From: Gorsachius magnificus
Lineage: Eukaryota; Chordata; Aves; Pelecaniformes; Ardeidae
Length of the DNA stretch: 64,000 bases
Assembly (NCBI GenBank): GCA_034008185.1
Contig: CM067085.1
Location: forward strand, 54,184,602-54,248,601
Direction: 5' to 3'
Made by a program: the position numbers and the translations under genes. Numbering within the stretch: the stretch's first letter is position 1; each line of letters opens with the position of its first letter. The notes below the pieces were generated by a model, which was not told the DNA's origin, ran no database searches, and saw only the letters and a list, made by a program, of their open reading frames with translations. Positions 22,654-35,732 of the stretch are shown one piece after another.

Positions 22654-25600
22654 TAAGAATTAGAAAGATTTACTGTCTTTCTCTGTAATGATGATCCTTG
22701 AAGTCTAAAGAGAAAGGCAGTTAAATACCTGTTTGCTAGTATGTTTCCTATAGTTTCTACAGCATTGTCAGCTGAATGTGCTTCACTTCTCTATGGTCAA
22801 TTTGTCTTCAGAGAAAACAAAAGGAAAAAAGCTTAGCTGTGCCCCAGTAAAAGGATTTTTCTTCATATGCTGCTTATAAAATATTACTTTCATTGATAAA
22901 GTCAGGAAGCATGTTATCAGGTATCAAATAAGAGATTTGAAATGACAAAAAATGGCCAAGAGTGTAGTTAAGTGATTCTTATCTAGTGTATGAATTTATA
23001 GAAGTCTTGTTTATCTATTGCAATAATGGGGCTTTTCAAAGCCACAATAACCACGCATTTTTTTCAGAATGCTGTGGGGTAGAGAGGTGTTCTTTCACTG
23101 CTGCCAGATGTATAATGCTGTTACCAAACCTGTTCTTTGATATTTGCTTTTGTATGGTGCCCTGTAACACACTGAAGTTATGCAGTCCAAGTTTTGGTTT
23201 ATGTTTTTGTTTAGCGCTCTCTTTTCCTGATTTCACTTGGTTAAACCCTTACCTTAAAGGCTATATTTTCTTCTCCATCTGACTATACAGACTGCTCCTG
23301 CCATATTAACTCTCCCTTATTAAGACCTTTACGAGGAGGTTCAACCAAATGAGCTGCTTTTCTTCCTTATAGACGCTAGAATAACAAAGTTTCTCTTTCG
23401 TCCTTAAGTATGATCAGACCTGATTCGCTTTACAAAAGTTAGACTTGCTTTTCTTGAATTCCTTCCGCCGTGTGGTGGGGAAACAGCCATTTGAATTGAA
23501 GAAGAAAATGAAATTTGAATATTAAAAAAAATTCATCTTCAATTATTTGTGAATTCTTTACTTGAAGATCTGGTAAATCAGAAAGTAATTAACTTTTATT
23601 TTAAAAATAACCCCAATGCACGAGCCTGTCTTTTAGAAGTGTGTTCTTGTTTTGCTGCAGAATGTTGCATGTTTACAAGAGAACTTGCTCTAGGTAGCTA
23701 TGCTGTAAGTTGGGATAATTATTTTGTGCCTTTTTTTTTTAAGTCTGCAAAACTTACACCTTCAACTTTGGAACAGTTAAAATGCATGTGCCTTTATTTT
23801 TGTTTCTTTGATACTTAGAAGAACGTAAGGCTGGACTACTAAAGGTGAATGGGTGTCTACAAGCTGGTTCAGAACGAAGTAAGCTCATGAAGCCAACAGA
23901 AAAGGAAACACTGAGAATTGCTCCTTTTTCATTTACATCTTTTGACTCTGAAGAGATTGTGAAATATTTTCTTTACAGAAATAATAAAAAAGTTATAGCT
24001 CTACCATCTCTAAAGTGGAATACCTGAATTCATAGTCAGGCCATTTGAATTTAGAAGGTGGCAGACTAAATCCTGAGCTGAACAAGTGCTTTGCCCAGTG
24101 TGCACAGCTTGATCACTAAATAACTCTAGATTTTTATCTTTTGAAAGAATATGTTTTCTATATTTCTGAGTACAAAAAATAGCATTTAAAATTTACCTTG
24201 CCCTAAATCACTGTTTCCCTTTTCCTTGCTGATAAGCACTACTTTTCTTAATGCAAACAGTGGAAAAGGAACAGATACTTTCTAAGCCGGGAAAGCTTCA
24301 AACAGACAACTTGTAATATAAATGTGTTTGGGTTTTGCTAGTAGGAAAATGTTTGTGAACAAAATACTGTCTGAAGGAAATAGATTAATTTTCAAGTGTA
24401 GTATAGAAATCTGTAGGCTATGGAATTGCTCATGAGAAGTTAAATTGGTGGTACTCCATGTAAAACTTGTGTATGCTTAGGACCTGAAGCTTCCATCCAT
24501 TCTCAGGCAAAAGAAGGGTAAAATGTTGTGGATGGCCAGATGAAGGTGCTCTTAATACAATGCCGTAGACCTCAAAAAGAGAGACACATTTCTCAAGGCA
24601 AGTTCTTTGTAAAACAGCAATAAAAAAATAAGTAAATAAAAGCTCTATGCATCTATGAGCTGTGATTGTGGGGTTAATTGGACAAGGGTAATTTCAGGTA
24701 GTCTAAAAATTATAGAACTTTCTGTAAGCCTCTTCCCCATTACACTCAACAGTTTTAATTGGTAGCACTAAGAGAGAGTGGTCTAAGATACTGAAAATTG
24801 CTATTCTAGCAAGGCAGTAGCCTCCCAGCTTCTGATCTTTGAAATTCGCTTTTAAACTGCTTGCAAAGCGTGTATCGTATTCCCATCAATTCTTTCGTGT
24901 TTGCCAAACACCCTACTTACTTTGAAAGAAATTAAATAGAAACTATGGCTGGATATAAGTATAAAATAATCCAATTTGAACAACCTAAATAAGATATTCC
25001 TCAAGAGCAGCATTTTGATTTTAGAAATGCGCAGCACTTGATATGGGTGGAATAACAAAGACATGAAATAATCAGGAAAATTAAATAGACCTTTGCTACT
25101 TACCAAACTCTAGCAAATAATGTTTCTAAAGGTCATGTACATGGAAGTGGAAACTAGGGACTTTGCCCTTTATGATAGCTTCATAGTGGATGCACATAGA
25201 CTAAAATTTGTTTAGATTTTTAAATTCTGCATAATTTAAAGCTGCAAGGTCTACCTGTGTGTTGATACTAATGTTTATCCTATTCTGAAAAGAAATATGA
25301 CTGAAGAAATAGTGAAAAACATGAGATTCCGAATGCTGAATTTTAAGCAATGAAAGTAAAGATGATTTTTTCCAGTTTTTGTCGTCTTTGGTAATCAGAG
25401 TCTTTACGCTCTTTTTCTTTAGCCTTATTAATACCAATTTAACTTGATTAATTAAGGTTTATGGTAAAGGACACTACTGTTGAATATTTGGTGCTTACAT
25501 GATTTCAATTAAAGAATGAAAAATGCCTAAATAAACAGACACTGTTAAAACAAGTCTTTGAAGTCTAAAAGTTTCTGAAGTGAATAATGAGGTGTAAACT

Positions 25601-25771
25601 ACCTTCCACGTAACCTTCCTCCCTCTCCCAAACCAATGTATCTCAAAACTTTTACAGTGTAAAATACCTCCAGGCTTCTTTCAAGCATCACAGAAAATTA
25701 TACATTGAAAAGAGAACCCTCCTTTCACCTCAATAACATAGTTTCTGGTTTTGCAGTACACCTTGAAATAA

Positions 25772-25804
25772 ATTTTTTTTCTTCTTTATTTTCCTTTTTT
25801 TTTT
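25772..25804. repeat. T/C-rich low-complexity run
   Basis: T runs with scattered C and one A, about 33 nt. It is simple sequence. Confidence 0.7.
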
Positions 25805-28491
25805 AACCTGCAACTGTCTTTTGTAGCCTCATGTCCATATCACATTCTATCACAATTTAATTTATTGTTTAGGGTTTTTCAGTTTCGTTAGAGAGGTTAG
25901 GGTTGACTTTGGGCTAGAAACCAACTGTATTCTGTCTCTTAAGAATTTATTTTGGTGGCATGGTGTAACACTTGTGCACTATATTTTTCTAAGGTTCAGC
26001 CTTCTGTCCTCCAGTTTTCAAAATGTCAGTTTTCAAGAACTATCTCTTTTTAGTAAAACTTGTATCCAATATTATTCTTTAGTTGCTCAATAAGTTCATG
26101 TTCATCAAGTTGTTCATCACTGTTCCACTGTGAATAATTCCATTAATTTTCATACAGCTATATACATTGACCTGTCTAGATGTTTTGTACATAATGACAG
26201 ATTATATATTTGTTGTTATCCAAATCTCCATTAACAAATTTATTTAGTGAGGGATAAGTTATGTGATGTTTGCAACTACCTTTGATGGCCAAAAACAGTA
26301 CAAGAGAGTTTGGAGATACCCAGAAGGAATCAAAACTATTCAAGAAATGATTTTATTGAAGTTAGAGTGAGTGCTTGTTAAAATAAACAGCTCATTTAGA
26401 TAATCTTTTCTTATGGTCCTGGTATGGTGTCTTGAGCTGGATTGAATTAGACTCCCCGAGCTGTTTGTAACAGTTTTGCTGAATTCTCATGACCAGCTGG
26501 TCTGTGGTTCTGCATGATGACTCCAATTTATGCATGACATTTCTATTGATTATTTTAAATTCTGTACAAAGCATCTAAGTATTTTAACAAGAGAGCATCC
26601 TATGGGACAATTTCTTCTTCTGCAGGCAGTTCCTTCAAAGTATCTTCTCTTCTGCAAAGGGCAGAATTTGGTTTTTACACCAGGATCTACCTAGGGAAGC
26701 TGCTAGGACACCCAGGTTTTCCTCTCAGAATATTATGAACGCATTTAAGGATTCAGGGAGTGTCTATCAGTTGGTTTATGCTTGGCACAAGCTACCTGGG
26801 GGAATGTCAGGCACTGGCTGAAGTTCTTAGCTGGAGAACTACTGTAATAGTTGTGTGCTTTGCTGTGAAGTCAATTAGGGTTTCAGTCAATCACCTCTCA
26901 AACTAGTCCCTTGCATAGCCCTGAGACTAGTTGTAGGGTTCCTTGGATCACCCACAGAATCCAGTGTGCTGGATGTACACATAGACGTAGCCCTGATACC
27001 CAGCTACACTGAAATAGGACACATTTGAATTTCAACATTATATTACAGTTACACCTTATATTCCACAAATTGTGTCACAACTTTAATTATACCTCATCCA
27101 AACACCACTCCTTTACAGTAAAGCATGTAAATTATTACCTTTCAGATAATTTTTAAATTTAAACAATCCATTTTAAAAAATATGTTTCAGACAAGGAACT
27201 CCAAAATACTTTCTGCAGTGTAATGATGTATTTATGATGGATTTATAGTATATATGGATGGGTTTAATACAGTTGCGGTTATATATTTGTATTAAGGTAC
27301 GATTCAGTTTAGTTTCCCATTGTGTTTTGTGTAAAGTGTTACGATTTGGCCTACTTGCTGACATGTAACTAATAAACAAATGATCACAGCATTTCTTCTT
27401 AATGAGATGGACTATCAGATTGATGTCATGAAAAGTATTTAAGCCAGTCCACAACACTGGTATCAGTTTTCCAAGAAAAGTCTTTTAGTTCTTATGGTTT
27501 TGTTTAAATGTTGTTTAAGAGTTTTAATAGTTTGTGGATTATTAGAAAAAGAAACTCACATGTTCTTTTCTTGTATGTCCGGTATTGCTGTTTAAAAACA
27601 CTGTTGCACATCTCGATGGTACCCAGTGTCACAGATGCATAACTGAGTGACTGCACCATAATAATTCAGAAAGAGGAGAGGAAGGGACATAGTACAGACA
27701 CCAGTAGGGTGTGTTGGAAGAACAGAATGTTGTTTAAGCTTGGATGTCTTGATCAAAGAGCCGTTTAATAACAAGTTTCTGGAGCCTTCTCTGTTCATCA
27801 TTCACAAAAGTAACTTGTCCTGTGTGGTACTATTTAGGTAAATTTTAATTTCAAACCCTATTTAAGCTGTCAACATAATCCAAAGTAAGTTTTTAAAGAG
27901 GAAGTGGACAATAATCTTTTCAGAACTACCTCAGATTGAACATTAGAAAAACATGTATTTCTTTGGATGCTGTCCTAAGAACTTAACTGTTCTCTGTGAA
28001 ATTCTTCTGTGTTCTTTATTTACTAGAATATCTTGATATAGTTCCTTCAGGTTCAAATCTTTATTTTTATCCTGATGTATTAGTACTAGGCAAAATCATT
28101 GTGTATATGATTTGAAAATGCTAAAAAAAGTGCCTGACTTTACTATAACGTTAATCATAAATAACTTAAGCAGGTGTCTCAGCATGAGTAGGGCTAGTGG
28201 GAAAAGAAACTGCTATGTTGTAAGGGTTATATAATCTACCATTGAGATGTTAAACATAGTCCTGATTGTAAATATTTAGAACATTTCTCAAATAAATCTG
28301 CCAGGATCATAAGAACTTTCACATTACCTGTAACAAAATGTATTGGAGAAACAGTCATAGGATATCAAAAACTTTTATCTCTCCATGTAAACCACTTCCT
28401 AGGTAATTTCCTAACCTTGATTCTCACACATTTGCTGATGGCATTTTCTAGTGCTAGCTTTAGCCACTAGCTAGTACTTTGCTAAGCTTTC

Positions 28492-28511
28492 AAAAAAAAA
28501 AAAAAAAAAAA
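28492..28511. repeat. poly(A) run, 20 nt
   Basis: Twenty uninterrupted A. There is no recognisable retroposed body upstream, so it is treated as a mononucleotide repeat. Confidence 0.85.
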
Positions 28512-28965
28512 GTGTGAAGAAAAATTGTTTGCTGAAGTGTGATACTGTATTTCTGTGTGCTTGGATACGATTCTTCTCTCACATATATGCAATGTTACCA
28601 TCTGTCACTATATTTTAAGGAGTGATTAATATCCTTCTCTAACAGAAAGAGCTTTATACTCATCGACAACACAAAAATGCAGTGATAGGAAAAAGCAGCA
28701 ATATTTAATGGCATGCTACTGTATTCATTTACATATAGCTGTTCTAAATGAGAAAAATGATTGTATACAATACAAATCCTTATTAGGCTTGCTTGCCTAT
28801 AGGATGTGGATTTACTCAATGTAAAAAGTGACATTTTAAACCCAGCAATCTAATTTTTTCATCTAATCTGACTAGAAAAAAGAGCTAGTTATGTATTCCA
28901 GGTAAAACCAGTTTTAGGAGTTTCATTAATTATCACAGTTTTCAATAATGCATTGAAAGTTGTAG

Positions 28966-29052
28966 CAAAAAAAATGAAACAAAAATGACCAAAAAAAAAC
29001 CCCGTGCAAGCAAAAAACCCACCAAAACAAACAAACCAAACAAAATCCAAAA
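28966..29052. repeat. A/C-rich low-complexity tract
   Basis: A-runs broken by C, CC, CCC and CCCC groups (for example ACCCACCAAAACAAACAAAC), with few G or T. It is very like the tracts at 7136 and 61294. Confidence 0.75.
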
Positions 29053-29551
29053 AGGGAGTAGAGAAAATCAAAACATTTTTACTTACATTTGTGGAAATAT
29101 TTTCTGTTTGTCAATGACTTAAAATGTAATGGTTAAAAATGGGTTGAATAACCTGAAGAGAAAATGAAACTTTGGTGGTTTGGTCAAAACAAAAAAATTT
29201 ATATCAAGATTTATCAGTGCTAGAGATGCTTCAGAACAGGCTGTTTAGGTAAACGTCTATCATATTTATAATCAATATCTGCCAGGAAACATGAAAAAAA
29301 AGGTTGACTCTAAGCTGTTTCTAGTCTCTGATTCTGTTTAAGTACATTTCTTTAGTAGATTTTTTTTCCCCCACTTTCCAAACAAATAATAATGAAGAAC
29401 AACAACTAACAGCAAACAATTTTTTTTTTTTTGGTAGGCCCATCTTTTACCTATTTTTTTAATATTCCAGCACACCCAGTTGCGGAAGACTGGACTCTTG
29501 ACGCTGACCAATATGATCTCCAGAAGCCGTTTATTATAACTTTGCATACAG

Positions 29552-29559
29552 CTTTTATA
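29552..29559 (-). promoter_or_regulatory. LTR TATA box
   Basis: TATAAAAG on the minus strand, an intact consensus TATA box inside the solo LTR, with AATAAA 16 nt downstream. It is the likely U3 core promoter. Whether it is active is unknown. Confidence 0.65.
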
Positions 29560-29719
29560 CTCTTCCAAGCCCTGTACACACGGTCACATAGACTTTTCTA
29601 ATTCGTACATACTACTGTCTATCCAACAAGCATATAAGCCTCTAACTCACTCATTGGTTATTTCTCTGTCATCATATTATCCTACTTGCGGTTACTGCTT
29701 CTCTATTCTAGCAACTAAG

Positions 29720-29792
29720 TTCCGTATACTAGCCAAGCATTTCCCCTTTAATAGCTTCCTGTACACTGGCTAAGCATTTCCCCTTTAATAGC
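29720..29792. repeat. tandem duplication in LTR U3, 36-37 bp unit
   Basis: Two adjacent units (29720-29755 and 29756-29792) share the pattern TTCC-GTA-ACT-GC-AAGC followed by the identical AAGCATTTCCCCTTTAATAG. They differ at a handful of positions. They lie upstream of the LTR TATA box, where retroviral enhancers are often duplicated. Confidence 0.85.
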
Positions 29793-29851
29793 ATTCCAAC
29801 CCTGTCAGAACCTGATGTCCTTGTTCTGCTAGGAATGTATCCACACCCAGT

Positions 29852-30345
29852 GGCAACGCTCTTCCTAATGCAACCCAGGTGGCAGTTGGCTTTTTTCCTG
29901 CCAGCGCACAATGCTGGCTGATGTTCAACCTGTTGTCCACCAGGACTCCCAGGTTCTTTTCTGCAAAGCTGCTTTCCAATTGGTTATCCCACAGCATGTA
30001 CTGGTGCATGGGTTTATTCCTCGCCAGGTGCCAGACTTTGCATTTCTCTTTGCTGACCTTTATGAGTTCCTGTTTGTCCCTTTCTCCGTATTGTTGAGGT
30101 CCCTCTGAACACAACCATCTGGTGTATCAACCATTCCTCCCAATTTTGTGTCATCTACAACTTGCTGAGGGTGCTCTCTGTCCCATCGTGCAGGCCATTA
30201 GACAGTAGTGGACCCAGTATCACCACTTGTGACTGGCCTACAGCTGGACTTCATGCCACTGATTGCAACTGAGCCTGGCAGTTCAGCCACTTTTTCAGTC
30301 CACCTCATTCATATTTGAACCACAAATACCAGAGTTTGTGAAGCT
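29852..30345 (-). mobile_element. old CR1 LINE fragment, lacks 3' end
   Basis: On the minus strand this is the CR1 reverse-transcriptase downstream region. Recognisable are NKPMHQYMLWDNQLESS and EKNLGVLVDNRL (frame within 29785-30114), followed by the region upstream towards the catalytic box in broken frames. The plus strand reads the inverted equivalents, such as TTGTCCACCAGGACTCCCAG. It is more diverged than the copy at 12091. The CR1 3' portion expected to its left is not visible on the far side of the LTR. Either the CR1 was already cut at this point when the LTR inserted, or the other side has been lost. The right end near 30345 is approximate. Confidence 0.85.
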
Positions 30346-33300
30346 TTGATAATGCATTGTTTATGGTTCCAAACCTGTAATGTATTTCCACATCACACGG
30401 GGCTCTATTTATTGTGGCTCTACAGTGATGTGTCCTGCACCTGATAGAGCTGTGCACCCCAAGAGGTTACAGATGCTACACATACTGTAGTTCCCTTTGG
30501 CTTCACCAAGCATTTGAATACTGCAATGCAGTTCTTCCAGCATGAGTCACATGCAGGTTGCAACTACAAGGCTAATGTGTATGTTTCACTGGTTTTTACA
30601 CGCTTTATAAAGAATGCTGTATAGTCACTTTTGTAACTGCTTAGATGTGCATCTTCTTTACGTGGGGAAGGTGCCTGAAAGAGAAGGCAAATTCAATGTA
30701 GTTCCTTCACACAGCTGAGTTTGTAGTTGTTTGGATGTGAATCAGGGCATGTTAAGAGTTGCTGGGGTTTCAGTTTTATTTTCCTAGCTCTGATTGTAAG
30801 CTCATGATTTTAATTAATTACTTCTCATTTCCTCAGTAATTAATTCTTTCTTTTTCTTTTATGACCCATGAGTCTCATCCCCTATTTTTAGTTTCCTGTA
30901 ATATATATATATAGTTTTATCATTTTAAATGTGCATACGCATTTTGTAATTTTGGTACTGGTCCAAACCCTCAATTAGGTAAGCCATATGTTCAGTAAAG
31001 CAGCTTCAGAGTACAACAGATTGAGAAATCAGAATCTTGAACTAGCATTCAGCTTACACAGTTGTTGTTGCTGCCAATCCTTCCCTTACTTGGATATGTT
31101 GAAGTCTGGGGCACCTGTGGGTACCTGATAAACTGTTCTTTGCAGTTCCAAAACTTTAACCTCTGTAGCTAGTAAAACTGGCCACTAAGCCAATAAGCAT
31201 TTATTATTATTTATCATTTGAAGATTGTTACATGTGCATAAGCAACTACAGTTATGCATGTCTTGGTGAAGACTAACTCTATGCCTTGGAAATCAGTTCC
31301 CAAAATAGAAGGGTTTCTGGACTGTTAAAAGTATTTTTCATATTCTTCTAGATTCTTCAATGTTCAGAAAAAATGGAAACAAAAAAATATTTGTTTCTGT
31401 ATCTAACCAAGAATAGTAATGAGCCACAGGCCTGTATACTTGAAATGTGGTTAAAATTGATTGGTTAAATAAGATATTAAACTTCTGAGCAGGTTTCTGG
31501 TAATTCGGTGTTTGTATTGCAGTAGCTATAGGAACTCAAACTCCAGTCAAGGTCTGGTCTCAGGCTCCAAAAAAACTCAGAGTCAGGGTAATACATTCTG
31601 CTCTGATTGGATAAAAATTAAAATAGAAGAAATGAGAAGTAGATGATGGAAGGGAAAAATAAATTCAGAAAGGAAATAGCTGTAAAATCAGCTGGGATCA
31701 CACTGGAATCCAAGTTCGTGACTCCTGATGAAGCACCTGTTTGTTAGCATGTAATTTCTTTCCATGAAATTGCTTAGCTTTTTCTACCCTTGTAGTTCTA
31801 GAGTGAATGCAGTGATGTTGAAGTACGTCCTGTTTGTCTGTCTCTTACTAGTAGTCTCATTGCTCCATGTTGAGCGGTGTGGTTCCTCCTGTTTGAAATA
31901 CCTCTTCTGAGTATCATCATTTCTGGTTTTCATGGGGCATGTGATCTTAAGAGGCTCAAACTGGTCAGCCAGTAAACTATGGCTTGTATCAGTTAGGCAG
32001 AGAGGGTTTGGCTGCTGCTTGTGTATTACTGTTGGCTGTATTTTAAGGCAGAAATGTTCCTGAGCTATACTGACTTTTGAGGTTTCATACTTCACGTGGC
32101 AATTTGGAAAACTTTCAGAATTACATAAAATGCAGACTGACTCCTGCTCTTCTTTATGTCTATATCAAAACTCCCTGGTAGACAGGAATGAGTTCTTCTG
32201 TAGGGTTCCTCTGCTCTAGATATTTTAAGGGTAAGTCCAATGATGTGGATTATGGTATGCTTTTAGAAGACAAGGATGAAATTCAATGCTAAGTTTTAAC
32301 TTGCTGTTCGAGATATGATAATAGATGGTGTGAGCATTCACTGGAAAATAGCTATTTTATCATTGCATGCCTAATTTTAACTTAATTAGCAGTCTGTCTT
32401 GGGTAAAGGCTCTTTAGGAATCATTCCTTAGCATGGGTTATATAAATCACTGATTTTTTTATTGTACAATTTTCTGTTGTTCCTATCAGACTTGCTCTGA
32501 CAAACTTTTACTACTGAGGTAATGGCCAGTGATAAGTATTTCTTAGATAGGAAAAGCAAAGAAACTTTGGTGGTGTGCTGAGCAGTTTCAACCTCCTGGG
32601 ACATCAGTAGCCTTGGTTAAGTATTTTACTGGCCACCTAGATGTAGAATAATACCTCTCTCTTTAAAATGCAATCATATTACTTAGAATATGAGTGCCTT
32701 GTAAGATAGGGTGCTCGCCCTTTGATCTCCCATGCTAACACAGTGCACGGTAAAGAATACATTAGCACTCCTTGTTGTCAGAGATGGCAGACATAGTGCA
32801 GAGCTCAGTATATGGAGTGCAGCTCGAAAATAGCTTAGCAGTGCTGACTCTATCCTTTGCAGTTCCCCAAACATGGAACTGAGTGATGGATGTGATGCTT
32901 TTATTAGACACTCTGGTGTGTGACTGTCCAACAGCATAAGGGAGAGATGAGAAATCTTATCTATCATCTGGTCTTATGTTGTTTTCCTGGGGAATTTTAA
33001 TGAAAAAAATTTACATACAACCAAGAACAAATGGATATCGCTAATATCTCTTCCAATACCAGAGCAGTAGTGATTTCAGTAATTTTGCAGAAGTCAAGCT
33101 AAGTTTCTATAAATTTAATTATGTCCTGTAAATTAAAGGCCTACATATTCATACTTTATAACCATTACATGTGCTCAAAGTGTACAAGCAATAGTACAAC
33201 TCCTCATTTTATTGCATATATGCATTAATTTTACACTGAAGTTATTGATTAAAATAATGCAAGGTGAGGACAGAATGAACAATATGTTTTAAGACACCAA

Positions 33301-34769
33301 TTTATGAAGCAGGAAGCAGTTTGATTTTTTTCCTAGCCAAGGACAGACAACTATGACACTTTTCGAGATTCTGCACATTTTTATTGTGGTGTCTCTCCTC
33401 TAATCTCCTGTCTGCCTTGTAAGCAGTGATTGCGGTGGTTTTGAGGAAGGTGACTGCTACTTTTTTTTTTCTTCTCTTCAGTTCATTTTTTTGTCTCATC
33501 CATAACTATCTCAGAAAAGCAAAACGTGACTGCAAATTGTCATGCTTTGGTTGTAATCCTGAACGATACTGAGTATTTACAGCCTTCTACTTCTCCATAA
33601 TGCTTTATGGTAGTATTAAAATATGACGATGATTAAAGACCTAACTTTAGGCCCATAAGAAAGCCTGATCAACAAAATGTATGTCTGTCAAAGATGTATA
33701 GAAGGTAATGCAGATCTTGACTCTAGAAAGAGGAGCTATGATCCTCAGCTTTAAAATTTTGTTACCTACCAAAATGTAGGTTGGCTGAAGGCAGCTCATA
33801 CTACGTAAGTACACCTTTACTTTCCCAGTGACCTCCAGATGCAGAATGTGGAATGAATCCTACACTACTTCTGTGTGAATAAAGTATATAATCATGATTA
33901 ACTGCATATATATTAGAAACTTTTCAGTAATGTGCCTCTGCTTGTGCAATACCGTTCAGTCATGTAGTTTCTCTGAAGAAATCAGCAAACAAAAATGATA
34001 GGGAACAGCTGTTCCATGAAAAAAATCTAGATAATGGGTGATTTGTTAAATATCACAATTTTATAATTGCAATTCTGACATAAAGGCAAACAGAAGTGCA
34101 AGAATTGGCTCTCTAATGACACCTCTTTACCCATGAAAGAGAAGTAGTTTTTAAACTGAAGAGTACTTCATTAGTATTCTTGAATAGACAGAGAGGATAA
34201 ATAAAGGCTATACAAAATATTACAGGACACTTTAATAATGAAATTAAGATGTCCTTGAAGCATCTTTAGTGACTTTGTTTGCATTGAAGAACAACAAGAA
34301 AACCTCAGGAAAAGGAACAGAAGTGGATCCCCTCAAGAGGTAGAATACTTGTAAGTTGCTCCTTGGAGTGTTATGGCTGATAAATGCCCTGGGAAGTTTC
34401 TGGAATGATGGCAGGGACAAGAATTTCATTTCATGTAGATTACAGTTTTACTTTACAGATATTTTTTTATAGAATTTTGTTTCCAGGTTTGTAATCAAGA
34501 AGCCCAACTATTGTTTGCTAGAATACAAAGTTAAATTTGTGCAAGATTAAGACACTTGTACACGGTTTGCTACAGCTATGCATCTACTTCTCTAGAAAAT
34601 GTCACTAAAGTAACTGGTGTTAAAGAAAACTTCCTGGGCAGTCTGAAGCCCATGGCAATCTTGGAAATCTTATGTACGGAAAAGGGAGTATGGAGGATAA
34701 TGTTGATCTGCAAAGATCAATTTGGAAGTACTGGCATCAAATTTCTGGACATAGAAGTCTCCCCTTTTT
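30346..34769. other. unannotated unique DNA
   Basis: No supported gene. It contains a short TA repeat (30899-30913) and a T run near 33463. A minus-strand stop-free frame of about 130 codons (down to 31784) is considered as a finding. Nothing else stands out. Confidence 0.55.
30899..30913. repeat. short TA microsatellite
   Basis: About seven alternating AT/TA units. Confidence 0.7.
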
Positions 34770-35013
34770 GTTTATCAGTTTTAGATTGGATATTAGGAAA
34801 AATTTCTTCACTGAAAGGGTTGTCAAGCATTGGAACGGGCTGCCCAGGAGAAGTGGTTGAGTCACCATCCCTGGAGGTATTTAAAAGACGTCTAAGTGTC
34901 GTGCTTAGGGACATGGTTTAATGGTGGACTTGGCAGTGTTAGGTTAATGGTTGGACTTGATGATCTTAAAGGTCTTTTCCAACCTAAACGATTCTATGAT
35001 TCTATATAATTCT
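34770..35013 (+). mobile_element. CR1 LINE 3' end
   Basis: A plus-strand CR1 3' end of about 244 bp. It starts inside the ORF2 C-terminus, where FRLDIRKNFFTERVVKHWNG is readable with a later frame shift. It passes through GTTAATGGTTGGACTTGATG and GGTCTTTTCCAACCTAAACG, and ends in ATTCTATGATTCTATATAAT, the octamer-type CR1 tail. The 5' truncation is at about 34770, preceded by unrelated sequence. Its 3' end is of the same type as the inverted copy at 4844-5592. Confidence 0.92.
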
Positions 35014-35732
35014 CTTATGCTGGGCCAGAGTCACTGAGTCAGCATAGGATTTGTATTACTTGTTCCATCAAAGCACTCAACAGCACTTGCCTTCTAGAGA
35101 ATATCCTGCACTTAGGTTGCATTCTGTGTGAATATGGTATTTATGATTGTAGATTCTAGAAATGGGTGTGGGGTTTTTCTCCACTACAAATGGATAAAGA
35201 GGATTATACTTGATCTTTTTTATGCAAATATAGAAGAATTTCTGTCGTGAATTTTATTTTCTGGAAAAAGACAGAAGGTTGACTTCTTTATCATATAGCA
35301 TATTTTAGATTAACATCATCCTTTAAATTCCTTTAAAATTATGATTTTTAAATGATCAATCAAATAATTTCTTTTCAGAAACAGTATTTTATATGTCCGT
35401 TTGGTATAATTTGTACATCTTTTAACCTCATTAAAATCCAAGGAGATCCTTTTTTTATGGCCAAGGGAATAGTTAGTGAAGGACAAATTAGTGTCTGTCC
35501 TTTCAATAAAGGAAACCAAAAGAATCCTGCAAATAATTTCTACTGAGACATCTAATTGGTACTTAGTAAGTCTCATGAGTTACCATTGTTATGAGAATTA
35601 AAGGACGTTGGATCAGCTAATTAGGATTTATAAAAAACTCTTTCTGACAGAATAACCCCCCAAAATGAATTGGAAAAATATCTGTTTGATAATTATATAG
35701 TAGCATATTCACAGGACTTCTTCCTTCACTTC

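Larger units (their letters stand above)
22102..29480. other. unannotated unique DNA
   Basis: About 7.4 kb with no recognised gene or repeat element. It contains an 11-bp perfect stem-loop at 22626-22653, a T/C-rich run at 25772-25804, a 20-nt A run at 28492-28511, an A/C-rich tract at 28966-29052 and a T run near 29421-29433. A minus-strand open frame at 22287-22479, just after a good acceptor-like sequence, is discussed as a finding only. Confidence 0.55.
29481..29845 (-). mobile_element. solo LTR, alpharetrovirus-like ERVK type
   Basis: On the minus strand this is an LTR of about 365 bp that starts TGTGGATACATTCC and ends CTTCCGCA. The flanking CCCAGT (29475-29480 and 29846-29851) is a perfect 6-bp duplication, the usual length for class II (ERVK, alpha/beta-retrovirus-related) elements. 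The match extends leftward into CACACCCAGT, four extra bases that could be chance. TATAAAAG (complement of 29552-29559) lies 16 nt before AATAAA followed by CG (complement of 29530-29535). This compact order, with the poly(A) signal just before the expected R region, is like that of avian leukosis-type LTRs. The U3 region carries a tandem duplication. No internal viral genes remain. Confidence 0.82.
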
